Positions 1 through 7,882 of a DNA stretch of 64,000 nucleotides are shown here, piece after piece. Below the pieces are notes generated by a model. The model saw only the letters and a list, made by a program, of their open reading frames with translations, was not told where the DNA came from and searched no databases. The stretch covers positions 1,833,501-1,897,500 of the forward strand of contig BNHL01000001.1 of the NCBI GenBank assembly GCA_015472025.1. Direction: 5' to 3'. This stretch comes from Cytophagales bacterium WSM2-2. GTDB lineage: Bacteria; Bacteroidota; Bacteroidia; Cytophagales; Cyclobacteriaceae. Made by a program: the position numbers and the translations under genes. Position 1 is the first letter of the stretch, and each line of letters starts with the position of its first letter.

Positions 1-225
1 TACTTCAACTGTATGAATTTTATTGTTGACCTTCAGTTGGAATGTTTTTGTTGCTTTATCCGCCTTCACAACTTCAGCACGATAACTTTTATTCTTATAC
101 AGAATGTGATAGTTGCCCTCCGATAGATTTGATAGATCCCATTGAAAGGGCTCCCCATTGATCGTGAATTGGCCATCATTTGATGTTACCTCGAAATTTT
201 TCCCGTTTACTTTGGATTGATACAT
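1..225 (-). CDS. Biotin carboxyl carrier subunit (acyl-CoA carboxylase), partial
   Basis: The first 75 codons are visible; the gene runs off the left edge. The product begins MYQSKVNGKNFEV and continues with a WDLSNLSEGNYHIL segment followed by a lysine-rich strand. This resembles the N-terminal part of the small biotin carrier proteins that pair with acetyl/propionyl-CoA carboxylase in Bacteroidota; there, the C-terminal biotinyl domain (EAMKM motif) lies further on and would be outside the window. The ATG at 225-223 is chosen because the reading frame is open from it to the edge and a promoter-like TACATTTG ends only 3 bases before it. The role in the carboxylase is inferred from N-terminal resemblance only. 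Confidence 0.7.
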   Translation of the reverse strand, partial: MYQSKVNGKNFEVTSNDGQFTINGEPFQWDLSNLSEGNYHILYKNKSYRAEVVKADKATKTFQLKVNNKIHTVEV

Positions 226-228
226 GCC

Positions 229-236
229 CAAATGTA
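229..236 (-). promoter_or_regulatory. -7 promoter element TACATTTG abutting the start codon
   Basis: On the minus strand TACATTTG matches the Bacteroidota -7 consensus TAnnTTTG and ends 3 bases before the ATG of the biotin carrier gene. Transcription would begin at or next to the start codon, so the mRNA would be leaderless. No clear -33 element is visible. Confidence 0.45.
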
Positions 237-300
237 AAATATTGAATTTAGAATACAGAATTTCAGAAACGCTGTACAATCAAAAATTCCACGACCGGGA

Positions 301-330
301 TTTCGTATTCGAAATTCTTGAATACATTTG
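301..330 (+). promoter_or_regulatory. Promoter (TTTC-N18-TACATTTG) of the thiamine riboswitch transcript
   Basis: A -33-like TTTC at 301-304 and a perfect -7 element TACATTTG at 323-330 are separated by 18 bases. The predicted start near 336 places the transcript start at the beginning of a small hairpin (TTCCGG/CCGGAA, 336-352), immediately upstream of the TPP aptamer. Confidence 0.6.
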
Positions 331-350
331 CACCGTTCCGGAAAATCCGG

Positions 351-425
351 AAAGGGGTGCCTAAAAAACAACGGGCTGAGATTATACCCATAGAACCTGA
401 TGCCGGTAATTCGGCCGAAGGGAGG
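351..425 (+). promoter_or_regulatory. TPP (thiamine pyrophosphate) riboswitch
   Basis: The conserved THI-box blocks are present in order: GGGGTGCC at 354-361, GGCTGAGATTATACCC at about 374-389, then CCTGATGCCGGTAATTCGGC and the closing GAAGGGA at about 417-423. These form the pyrimidine- and pyrophosphate-sensing helices of the TPP aptamer. A hairpin (TTCCGG/CCGGAA) stands in front, and a second one (TCCGAT/ATCGGA, 430-446) follows in the expression platform. There is no T-run after the second hairpin, so control is more likely through translation start than termination. The regulated gene is the TonB-dependent receptor beginning 78 bases downstream, which fits the known pattern of TPP-controlled thiamine receptors in Bacteroidota. 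Confidence 0.95.
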
Positions 426-502
426 CAAATCCGATGACAAATCGGAAAAAACTACGCATCACATTCCCCTGTGTGCTCTGCCAAGTTTAAAACAAAATAA
501 AA

Positions 503-2950
503 ATGTCAAAATTTCTAACAACTGTGCTGGGCTGCCTGCTCACGCTCCACACTTTTGCACAGTTCAAAATCACGGGCACGGTTCGTGATTCAAAAACCAA
601 TGAGCTTCTGGTTGGCGCATCTGTCCAACTCGAGAATGCGCGCGGAACACTCACAGATGACCAAGGCCGCTTTGAGCTTAAGAATGTTGCAGGCGGCAAG
701 CAAAATCTGCAGGTCAGGTTTCTCGGATATGCTGAAGAGAAAAGAGACCTTGACGTGAGCGGAAACTTGTCGATTGAGTTTGTAATGCAGCAAAGTTCAC
801 AACTTACCGATGAAGTGGTGGTGTATGCCACACGTGCTTCGGAGAACAGTCCGACTGCTTTTTCAAATGTCAGTCGAACGGTAATTCAGAAACAAAACTT
901 TGGACAAGATCTGCCCTTCATCCTCAACTGGACACCATCTTTGGTGACAACTTCAGATGCTGGTGCCGGAATAGGCTACACTGGCGTGCGCATCCGCGGA
1001 TCTGATGCAACAAGAATTAACGTAACAATCAACGGCATCGTACTCAATGATGCTGAAGAGCAAGGCACATTCTGGGTTGATATTCCAGACATTGCATCTT
1101 CAGCGCAGAATATTCAGATACAGCGTGGTGTTGGTACTTCTACAAATGGAGCAGGCGCATTTGGAGGTTCAATTAATTTGCAGACCAATACGCGGAAAGA
1201 CCAACCGTACGCAGACGTAATTAATTCATTTGGATCATTTGGAACACATCGCCACACAGTAGGCTTTGGAACGGGCTTGAAAAATAAATTCGCGTTCGAT
1301 GGTCGTATGTCATTGATCGGATCAGATGGCTATATCGATCGCGCCACTTCCGATCTGAAATCGTATTATTTGTCAGGAGGATATTATGGCGACAAAACAA
1401 TGATCAAAGCTATTGTCTTTGGAGGTAAGGAGATCACTTACCAATCGTGGTATGGTGTTCCGCAATCGAAATTGAACAATGACCCCGCTGCGATGCAAGC
1501 TACTGTTGACGATGAGGGTTGGAACGCGCAGCAAGCGCAAAACCTGTTCAATAGTGGTCGAACATTTAATGCTTACACTTATCCAAATCAAATCGACAAT
1601 TATACACAAGATCATTATCAACTTCATTTTTCACACCGGGCTAACAGTCATTTGACTGCAAATGCTGCATTGCATTACACGTATGGTCGTGGGTACTATG
1701 AGGAGTATAAGTATAATAGAACATTGTCTGACTATGGAATTAAGGAGCCGATCATTGGAACGGACACCGTTCGTACCTCTGATCTTGTAAGGAGGCTCTG
1801 GCTTGATAATCGTTTTTACGGAATGACGTGGTCGTTGAACTATGAAAAAGAAAAATGGAGTTCTGTTTTGGGCGGAGCTTTCAATAAATACGATGGTGAT
1901 CATTATGGCGAAGTGATCTGGGCCCAGGTAGCAGCGACTATTCCTCCGTTCTATCGTTATTATTTTAACAACGGGAAAAAGAACGACTTCAATGTTTTCT
2001 GGAAAAACACCGCGCAACTCATGGATAAACTCCTGGGGTTTATTGACATGCAATACAGGCACGTGGACTACAAGGCCAACGGCATGGAAGACGGTAATTT
2101 GCCAATAGATTTTAGCGTCAATTATAATTTCTTTAATCCAAAAATTGGATTGACTTATTCGTTAACACAGGAACAACAGCTCTATGCATCTTACAGCGTT
2201 GGGAATCGTGAGCCCGTGCGGAGCGATTTTGTTCAGGCAGATCCGGGTCAACAACCACAACACGAAACGCTCTATGACACCGAGATAGGCTGGCGCATGA
2301 GAAAGAACAATGTGGCCATCAATATCAACGGCTACTACATGGACTACAAAAATCAATTGGTACTAACGGGTAAGAACAATAATGTCGGCTCACCCATCCG
2401 GCAGAATGTAAGTGACAGCTATCGTGCAGGGATTGAAATTGACGGAGGTATAAAATTCAATGAGCACTTCACTTGGAACGCCAATCTTACACTGAGCCAA
2501 AACAAGATCAGGAATTTCACGGAAGTGCTGTATGACTATGGTCAAAACTATGACGAGTACAACGAAGTAAACAGACAACATCAAAACACCGACATTTCCT
2601 TTTCGCCTAGCGTAATTGGTGGATCTGTCTTTCTTTATCATCCGGTTAGAAATGTTGAATTGGGGTTGCTCACAAAATATGTGGGACTCCAGTATCTCGA
2701 CAACACTTCAAACAAATCCAGATCGATAGATCCTTATTTCATCAATGATCTCAGGATGACCTATACCTGGAAACCGCAATGGATGCGCGAGTTTTCAATC
2801 AGCTTGCTACTGAATAACATTGGCGATATGAAGTACTCCAGTAATGGGTACACCTGGGGATACCTGGGTGGCGGAGCAGAGTCAAGGCAAAACTACTATT
2901 ACCCCCAAGCCGGCAGAAATTACCTTTTGATGGTGGCTATGCGGTTTTAG
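503..2950 (+). CDS. TonB-dependent outer-membrane receptor, TPP-riboswitch controlled (probable thiamine uptake)
   Basis: The 815-residue protein has a signal peptide (about 1-19, ending TFAQ), a carboxypeptidase-regulatory-like beta-sandwich at about 21-105 (GTVRDSKTNELLVGASV), a TonB plug at about 110-225 with GVRIRGSDATRINVTINGI, and a C-terminal 22-strand barrel ending in MRF, as usual for outer-membrane proteins. It would import a large or scarce substrate using TonB-ExbBD energy. Because a TPP riboswitch precedes it, thiamine, a thiamine precursor or a phosphorylated form is the likely substrate; that is inference from regulation, not from the protein. No thiamine biosynthesis gene lies nearby. 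The start ATG is preceded by an A-rich stretch and not by a Shine-Dalgarno sequence. Confidence 0.92.
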   Translation: MSKFLTTVLGCLLTLHTFAQFKITGTVRDSKTNELLVGASVQLENARGTLTDDQGRFELKNVAGGKQNLQVRFLGYAEEKRDLDVSGNLSIEFVMQQSSQLTDEVVVYATRASENSPTAFSNVSRTVIQKQNFGQDLPFILNWTPSLVTTSDAGAGIGYTGVRIRGSDATRINVTINGIVLNDAEEQGTFWVDIPDIASSAQNIQIQRGVGTSTNGAGAFGGSINLQTNTRKDQPYADVINSFGSFGTHRHTVGFGTGLKNKFAFDGRMSLIGSDGYIDRATSDLKSYYLSGGYYGDKTMIKAIVFGGKEITYQSWYGVPQSKLNNDPAAMQATVDDEGWNAQQAQNLFNSGRTFNAYTYPNQIDNYTQDHYQLHFSHRANSHLTANAALHYTYGRGYYEEYKYNRTLSDYGIKEPIIGTDTVRTSDLVRRLWLDNRFYGMTWSLNYEKEKWSSVLGGAFNKYDGDHYGEVIWAQVAATIPPFYRYYFNNGKKNDFNVFWKNTAQLMDKLLGFIDMQYRHVDYKANGMEDGNLPIDFSVNYNFFNPKIGLTYSLTQEQQLYASYSVGNREPVRSDFVQADPGQQPQHETLYDTEIGWRMRKNNVAININGYYMDYKNQLVLTGKNNNVGSPIRQNVSDSYRAGIEIDGGIKFNEHFTWNANLTLSQNKIRNFTEVLYDYGQNYDEYNEVNRQHQNTDISFSPSVIGGSVFLYHPVRNVELGLLTKYVGLQYLDNTSNKSRSIDPYFINDLRMTYTWKPQWMREFSISLLLNNIGDMKYSSNGYTWGYLGGGAESRQNYYYPQAGRNYLLMVAMRF

Positions 2951-3017
2951 TGGTGTGAATATTGAGTTTGAGCCACTGTGTGATTTGCACGGTGGCTCTA
3001 AACTCGCAACTCGTGGC

Positions 3018-3025
3018 TATCTTTG
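3018..3025 (+). promoter_or_regulatory. -7 element TATCTTTG, 4 bases before the ubiA-type start
   Basis: TATCTTTG is a perfect TAnnTTTG match; CCAT separates it from the ATG at 3030. This supports the ATG at 3030 over the upstream GTG at 2955 and predicts a leaderless transcript. Confidence 0.55.
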
Positions 3026-3029
3026 CCAT

Positions 3030-3875
3030 ATGTCCTCTCGACAATTCACGATCACCGGATTTATAAAACTCACACGATTTTGGAATCTCCTCATCATCGT
3101 ATTTAGTCAGTACTTCACCGCTGTTTTTTTGGTCAGTCCCGGAAAAGTCTGGGACATTAATCTTTTTTTTCTCTCTACAGCCACTGTTGTTATTGCAGCT
3201 GCAGGGTATATCATCAACGACTACTACGATGTCAAAATCGATTTGATCAACAAACCGGAACGTGTGGTTATCGGAAAAGATGTTGCGCGGAGGTATGCCA
3301 TTCTTTCGCATTCAGTTCTCTCTTTTATTGGAGTAGCCATCGGTTTTTGGCTTAACTGGAAAATTGGAGTGATCAACTTCCTTTCAGCGTTCTTACTCTG
3401 GTGGTACTCCAATAATTTGAAACGCCAGCCATTCGTTGGGAATTTTGTTGTTGCTTTCCTCACAGGGCTTTCCGTTTTTCTGATCAATGTGCTTTACGGA
3501 ACACATCAACCCCTGGTAACGATCTACGCCATTTTTGCCTTTGTCATGACACTTATTCGCGAGATTGTGAAGGACATGGAAGATTTGAAAGGCGATAATA
3601 CTTTTGGATGTAAAACACTGCCGATCATTTGGGGAACACGTAAAACTAAATTTCTGATTTACTTTCTGCTCACACTGCTTTTTGGAACAGTGATCTACAT
3701 TAACCAAGTGTACAAGCAATTGCCACAACTCTATTTCTTTATTTTTCTGTTCGTGCCGCTGGTATTCCTCCTGGCTCGTCTGGTCAGGGCCGATACCAAA
3801 AAAGATTTCTACTACTTAAGCCAATGGTGTAAAGTAATTATGCTTTTGGGTGTGATGAGCATGGTTTTCATTTAG
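3030..3875 (+). CDS. UbiA-family prenyltransferase (geranylgeranylglycerol-phosphate geranylgeranyltransferase-like)
   Basis: This 281-residue polytopic membrane protein carries both aspartate-rich motifs of the UbiA superfamily: NDYYDVKIDLINKPERV (NDxxDxxxD, about residue 65) and KDMEDLKGD (about residue 180). These bind the Mg-diphosphate of the prenyl donor. About eight or nine hydrophobic helices are visible. Family members attach prenyl chains to aromatic rings or to glycerol phosphate; the exact acceptor cannot be read from sequence. A longer frame opens at GTG 2955, but the ATG at 3030 is preferred because the extension is not hydrophobic and contains the promoter-like TATCTTTG. The stop codon overlaps the promoter-like box of purN. 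Confidence 0.85.
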   Translation: MSSRQFTITGFIKLTRFWNLLIIVFSQYFTAVFLVSPGKVWDINLFFLSTATVVIAAAGYIINDYYDVKIDLINKPERVVIGKDVARRYAILSHSVLSFIGVAIGFWLNWKIGVINFLSAFLLWWYSNNLKRQPFVGNFVVAFLTGLSVFLINVLYGTHQPLVTIYAIFAFVMTLIREIVKDMEDLKGDNTFGCKTLPIIWGTRKTKFLIYFLLTLLFGTVIYINQVYKQLPQLYFFIFLFVPLVFLLARLVRADTKKDFYYLSQWCKVIMLLGVMSMVFI

Positions 3876-3880
3876 TTTTG
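3873..3880 (+). promoter_or_regulatory. -7 element TAGTTTTG overlapping the upstream stop codon
   Basis: TAGTTTTG matches TAnnTTTG exactly. Its first three bases are the TAG stop of the prenyltransferase gene and it ends 6 bases before the purN ATG at 3887. It could give purN its own very short-leader transcript inside the operon. Confidence 0.4.
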
Positions 3881-3886
3881 CGGGAG

Positions 3887-4459
3887 ATGAAAAAAATCCG
3901 GTTCGCCATTTTTGCTTCAGGCAACGGTTCTAATGCCGAAGCGATTATGAAGTATTTCCAGAACCATCCAAAAATCGAAGTGGCGGCTCTGCTCTGCAAT
4001 AACCCGGGTGCATTTGTAATAGAAAGAGCTCAAAAATTTCACATTCCGATCCGGGTGTTTGAAAAAAGTCAGTTCCAGGATAGCGATGAGGTAATACACT
4101 GGCTTTCTGAAAACAGGATCAGTCACATTGTACTTGCCGGATTTTTGCTACTTATTCAGCAAAAACTTGTTGATGCATTTCCCGATAGGATAATCAATAT
4201 TCATCCATCACTCTTACCAAAGTTTGGCGGTAGGGGTATGTATGGAATGAATGTGCACAAGGCTGTGGCGGCATCATCTGAGAAAGAAACCGGAATTACG
4301 ATTCATCGGGTAAATGCACATTATGATGAAGGGGAAATTATTGCACAATTCAAGTGCGAGATCTCACCTGGAGAAAGCGCAGAATCGATAGCTAATAAAG
4401 TACAGAAACTTGAGCATGAACATTATCCCGGGATTATAGAAACCTGGGTTTTTGGCTAA
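3887..4459 (+). CDS. purN: Phosphoribosylglycinamide formyltransferase (GART)
   Basis: The 190-residue protein transfers a formyl group from 10-formyl-tetrahydrofolate to glycinamide ribonucleotide, the third step of purine synthesis. Visible family marks are the N-terminal FASGNGSNAEAI phosphate loop, INIHPSLLPKFGG with the catalytic Asn and His, and VNAHYDEGEII with the catalytic Asp. Length fits the PurN family. The frame opens at TTG 3878, but the ATG at 3887 (MKKIRFAIFASG) puts the first beta strand at the usual distance. It follows the prenyltransferase gene by 11 bases. Its stop overlaps the stop of the convergent thioesterase gene by 4 bases. Confidence 0.95.
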   Translation: MKKIRFAIFASGNGSNAEAIMKYFQNHPKIEVAALLCNNPGAFVIERAQKFHIPIRVFEKSQFQDSDEVIHWLSENRISHIVLAGFLLLIQQKLVDAFPDRIINIHPSLLPKFGGRGMYGMNVHKAVAASSEKETGITIHRVNAHYDEGEIIAQFKCEISPGESAESIANKVQKLEHEHYPGIIETWVFG

Positions 4460-4905
4460 TTACTTTTCTTCTCAATCCACTCGAAATTTTCCGTCTTGGG
4501 AAAGCTATCGAATATTTTTTGAATGGATTCATCGGGAATAGCCAGCTTTCTCTTCATCATATCTATCCATGCACCATCCAGATTAATAACAGCGGCAATT
4601 GTTTTGTCTTCTTTGTAGAGATTATGACGAATACTCCATCGAGAAAAATCACGGGTAGACTTCAGCACTTGCATATCAATGGTGATTTTGTCCTCAAAAA
4701 TAATCTCGCGCTTAAATAATGCTTCCTCTCTGAAAAGTATAGGTCCGATGTGAAGCTCTTCCAACCTTGCCGTGGTAAGTCCATGCTGAGTGAAACAGGA
4801 AATGCGGGTTAGCGCACCGTAGTCATAATAAGCGGAATGACGAAGGTGTCGGTTTTGATCAATGTCCGACCAGCGGATTTGGATGGGAACTATAAAATTT
4901 TCCAT
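4456..4905 (-). CDS. Hotdog-fold acyl-CoA thioesterase (4-hydroxybenzoyl-CoA thioesterase family)
   Basis: The 149-residue protein has the hotdog-fold start VPIQIRWSDIDQNRHLRHSA, where the Asp and the following His/Arg-rich turn correspond to the substrate-binding region of the 4HBT family. Members cleave acyl-CoA thioesters; the acyl group here is unknown. It is the last gene of a leftward operon: its ATG lies one base after the recO stop, which implies translational coupling. Its own stop overlaps the purN stop on the other strand by 4 bases. Confidence 0.8.
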   Translation of the reverse strand: MENFIVPIQIRWSDIDQNRHLRHSAYYDYGALTRISCFTQHGLTTARLEELHIGPILFREEALFKREIIFEDKITIDMQVLKSTRDFSRWSIRHNLYKEDKTIAAVINLDGAWIDMMKRKLAIPDESIQKIFDSFPKTENFEWIEKKSN

Positions 4906-4906
4906 A

Positions 4907-5575
4907 CTACTGTATTATTTCCCGGATGACGCTCAAAGATTTCAGCTCCCCAAAATTTTCCGAATGTACGGTGTAAAAACGGAGAAGCAAATCAAGAATG
5001 TTTTTGCGCTGCATATGGTTCATGGCAATCGCGTCAGTGTAATTAGCTGTGAGTAATTTGGAAAGAATTTTCTCTTCGTCTTCGCTCGCCATCCAGCCAC
5101 CGGAAACTTCAGTTGATACGGAGGGAAGAAAACCCAAGTGGCGACTAAGGCGAAGCAAAAAGATCAAATGAAAATTCTCCACGTTTGACTGCTGCAAATC
5201 AAGACTAATGAAAGATTGAATTAAAAACTCGCAGAGCTCCTGGGCGTGAGTTTCTTCTTTCACAGTTCGGTTTACGACCTCATTCAAGAATAAAGCAATA
5301 GTGGTTTTCCGGAAATCGGTTGCAACGCTTTGATAGGGATGGACGCACTTCACATCCTTGATGCGCATAATGGACGCATTCTCTTTGTGATAGACAACAA
5401 GATCCAGAAGAGTAAGCGGCTGGTAAAGTGCCAGGTTTGTTCTCTTGGAACGTCCGCGAACTCCATTCACAATGTAAGACTGGAGCCCAAAAGCACTGGT
5501 GAAAATATTTACGATGATCGAGGTCTCCCCATAATTTGTCAAGCGGAAAACGATGCCCTGCGTTTTATGAAGCAT
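4907..5575 (-). CDS. recO: DNA repair and recombination protein RecO
   Basis: RecO loads RecA with RecR onto SSB-coated single-stranded DNA during gap repair. The 222-residue product begins MLHKTQGIVFRLTNYGETS, the conserved N-terminal OB-fold of RecO, and continues with the helical C-terminal domain (LFLNEVVNRTV, FHLIFLLRLSRHLGFLP). The C-terminal zinc-finger cysteines found in some RecO proteins are absent. It lies 2 bases after the S41 protease gene and one base before the thioesterase gene, so the three are very likely one transcript. Confidence 0.92.
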   Translation of the reverse strand: MLHKTQGIVFRLTNYGETSIIVNIFTSAFGLQSYIVNGVRGRSKRTNLALYQPLTLLDLVVYHKENASIMRIKDVKCVHPYQSVATDFRKTTIALFLNEVVNRTVKEETHAQELCEFLIQSFISLDLQQSNVENFHLIFLLRLSRHLGFLPSVSTEVSGGWMASEDEEKILSKLLTANYTDAIAMNHMQRKNILDLLLRFYTVHSENFGELKSLSVIREIIQ

Positions 5576-5577
5576 GT

Positions 5578-7203
5578 TTAAAGTTTCCTTCGATCAAGCT
5601 CTGGTATACGGTCGAACATTTTTATCGCTTGCTGAAGTACTTCGTTACTTTCATTGAAGACCGGGTAGAAGCTGGGATTCCCCCAGACCCTGCGGGCAAT
5701 TTCTGCCTTCAGGTAAACCTGAAAAACACTTTTGTTACGCGCCAGATCTGCATGATTAGGTTTCACTTTTTCTCTTTGTCCCATGGCAACGAGTTGTGAA
5801 AGCATCGTATCATCCACGACAAATTTTTCCTTGTAGGTTTCGAACGTCATTTTTTCAAGACGGGCTTTATTCGCCTCCGCATAGTTGAAAGCAAATTCAC
5901 GAATCGAATTCACTGCAAAAAGTTCATTAAAGTATTTGCTGGAATGAGCTGTATCAAGCGGAACAAAATAATCAGGCATGATACCCCCACCGCCATAAAC
6001 TGTACGACCATTGAGCGTGTGATACTTCAATGAGTCATTGAAATGAATGCTGTCTGCGTGGAAGAATTCCCCGTGCTTGTATCGCTTAACAATGTCTTTA
6101 TCGTAAGCATCGAGGTCTTCATATGGTTTCTGAATAGAGCGACCGCTTGGTGTATAGTAACGCGAAATTGTGAGACGAACTTCCGATCCGTCATTCAAAT
6201 CAAATGGCCTTTGTACCAAGCCCTTGCCATAAGACCTGCGACCAACGACCAGGGCGCGATCATTGTCCTGTAGAGCGCCACTTACAATTTCTGCAGCCGA
6301 AGCACTGCCTTCATTGACTAGAACGATCAAATCTCCTTTTTCAAAATCCCCTTTGTCTGTAGCCATTGCGTTTTCATTATAGCGTGACTCCTGACCTTGA
6401 GTAAAAACAATTTTCTCGCCTTTCGTTAAGAACTCATCAGCAACATCAATAGCCTGATCCATGTAACCACCCGGATTCCCTTGGAGATCAAGGATCAATT
6501 TCTTCATCCCATCATTCTTCAAACGGTCAAGTGCTTGCTTGAATTCGTTATAGGTAGTTTGCGAGAAGCGGCTGATTTTAATGTAGCCGATCTCTTTGTC
6601 AACCATGTAAGAAGCATCAACCGAAGTTTGAGGGATTTTATCGCGCACGATGTTAAATGCGAGCGGTGTTTTTGAGTTTTTGCGTACCACTTCAATTTTC
6701 ACCTCTGTGCCTTTGGGGCCTTTGAGATATTTTTGAACATCAAGATTAGTGAGTTTGATATTTGCGATCACCTTGCCATCTACTTTAACGATCTTGTCAC
6801 CGGGACGTAATCCTACAGACTCAGACGGCCCTCCACCCAATGCCGCTACAACTACCAGTGTATCGTGAAAAATATTGAACTCAATTCCAATGCCCTCAAA
6901 ATTTCCTTTCAAATCTTCGTTGGCTTCGATCTTGTCACGGGCGGCTATATAAGCTGAGTGTGGATCAAGCTTTCCTAGTATGTGTGAGATGGCATCCTCA
7001 ACCACCGCATCTGTCTTGCCCTTGTCAACATATTCATTTTGAACCAGGGATAATACCTCACGCAGTTTCTCGATTTCAGAATTGTCAGTTTGGCGCCTGG
7101 GTTTTGAATTGATGCTTGCCCCGATAAGCAGACCAGCGGCCAGCCCAATGCACAAAATCAACGGAAGACTGATCTGGAATTTCGTGTTTTTTTGCTCGTT
7201 CAT
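5578..7203 (-). CDS. Carboxy-terminal processing peptidase, S41 family (CtpA/Prc)
   Basis: The 541-residue envelope protease has an N-terminal membrane anchor or signal segment (about 12-30, LPLILCIGLAAGLLIGA), a PDZ domain at about 95-170 (GIEFNIFHDTLVVV and GLRPGDKIVKVDG) and an S41 catalytic domain. The catalytic Ser lies in NEGSASAAEIV (S302 by position) and the Lys 25 residues later in GRRSYGKG (K327). Such proteases trim the C termini of periplasmic proteins. It heads the leftward S41-recO-thioesterase operon, with a TAACTTTG promoter element 44 bases upstream of the ATG. Confidence 0.93.
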   Translation of the reverse strand: MNEQKNTKFQISLPLILCIGLAAGLLIGASINSKPRRQTDNSEIEKLREVLSLVQNEYVDKGKTDAVVEDAISHILGKLDPHSAYIAARDKIEANEDLKGNFEGIGIEFNIFHDTLVVVAALGGGPSESVGLRPGDKIVKVDGKVIANIKLTNLDVQKYLKGPKGTEVKIEVVRKNSKTPLAFNIVRDKIPQTSVDASYMVDKEIGYIKISRFSQTTYNEFKQALDRLKNDGMKKLILDLQGNPGGYMDQAIDVADEFLTKGEKIVFTQGQESRYNENAMATDKGDFEKGDLIVLVNEGSASAAEIVSGALQDNDRALVVGRRSYGKGLVQRPFDLNDGSEVRLTISRYYTPSGRSIQKPYEDLDAYDKDIVKRYKHGEFFHADSIHFNDSLKYHTLNGRTVYGGGGIMPDYFVPLDTAHSSKYFNELFAVNSIREFAFNYAEANKARLEKMTFETYKEKFVVDDTMLSQLVAMGQREKVKPNHADLARNKSVFQVYLKAEIARRVWGNPSFYPVFNESNEVLQQAIKMFDRIPELDRRKL

Positions 7204-7247
7204 GATTCAAGAATAGGATAAATATGTTCTAAACGGATTTTCAGACT

Positions 7248-7255
7248 CAAAGTTA
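7248..7255 (-). promoter_or_regulatory. -7 promoter element TAACTTTG for the S41 protease operon
   Basis: The minus strand carries a perfect TAnnTTTG match 44 bases upstream of the ATG at 7203. TTTTTG on the same strand at about 7271-7276 could serve as -33, but the 15-base spacing is short. Confidence 0.45.
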
Positions 7256-7312
7256 CCCGCAAAAAACGTTCAAAAACGGCTGAAAGACAATTCCCTTCGT
7301 ACCCAAATTTGG

Positions 7313-7320
7313 TAGTTTTG
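7313..7320 (+). promoter_or_regulatory. -7 element TAGTTTTG, 4 bases before the start at 7325
   Basis: TAGTTTTG is a perfect TAnnTTTG match separated from the ATG by AAAT. The predicted transcript start falls on the start codon (leaderless). Confidence 0.55.
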
Positions 7321-7324
7321 AAAT

Positions 7325-7831
7325 ATGATCAAGTTCAACACCATTATTCAACGTTTTGATAAACAGGGTGAGAAAACTGGGTGGACTTACATTGAGATCA
7401 GCGCGGCCCAGGCGAAGAAAATGAACCCCGGAGTAAAAGTTTCGTATCGTGTCAGAGGAAAATTTGATCAGCATCCGTTTGAAAAAATAGCGATCATGCC
7501 AATGGGTGAGGGGAGCTTTATACTTCCGTTGAATGCAAAAATCCGGAAGGCCATTGGAAAGAAAATGGGAGACAAGCTGACAGTAGAAATGGAACTGGAC
7601 AATCGTCAAATACAAATGTCGGCCGATTTCATGGCGTGCCTGAAAGAAGACCCGGAGGCAATGAAATTTTTTAAGACGCTCCCAGGGTCACACCAGCGCT
7701 ACTTCAGCAAGTGGATTGACGATGCAAAGACGATGCAGACCAGAACCAAACGCATTGTGATGGCGCTTACTGCTTTTTCGAAGAGACAAGGATTCCAGGA
7801 AATGATTCGCGCCAACAGGCGTCAACAATAG
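7325..7831 (+). CDS. DUF1905 / YdeI-OmdA-family protein
   Basis: The 168-residue soluble protein has a small beta-barrel DUF1905-like N-terminal half (about 1-100, with KVSYRVRGKFDQHPFEK and GDKLTVEMELD) and a C-terminal YdeI/OmdA-type helical segment (SHQRYFSKWIDDAKTMQTRTKRI). Such proteins are widespread, conserved and poorly characterised; bacteriocin-resistance or stress roles have been proposed for the YdeI family. It appears monocistronic, flanked by a leaderless-type promoter and a hairpin. Confidence 0.8.
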   Translation: MIKFNTIIQRFDKQGEKTGWTYIEISAAQAKKMNPGVKVSYRVRGKFDQHPFEKIAIMPMGEGSFILPLNAKIRKAIGKKMGDKLTVEMELDNRQIQMSADFMACLKEDPEAMKFFKTLPGSHQRYFSKWIDDAKTMQTRTKRIVMALTAFSKRQGFQEMIRANRRQQ

Positions 7832-7832
7832 A

Positions 7833-7867
7833 AAACGTCACCGCAGCCGAAGGCCACGATGACGTTT
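7833..7867. terminator. Hairpin between convergent genes (AAACGTCA/TGACGTTT)
   Basis: An 8-bp perfect stem (7833-7840 with 7860-7867) sits between the convergent genes ending at 7831 and 7883. The T-run is short on both strands (TTT or TTTTC), so it is a weak bidirectional terminator at best. Confidence 0.45.
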
Positions 7868-7882
7868 AAAAAATACAACCTG

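Noticed and set aside
430-446. Hairpin after the riboswitch as terminator
   Set aside because: It is followed by A and not T on the coding strand, so it does not look like an intrinsic terminator.
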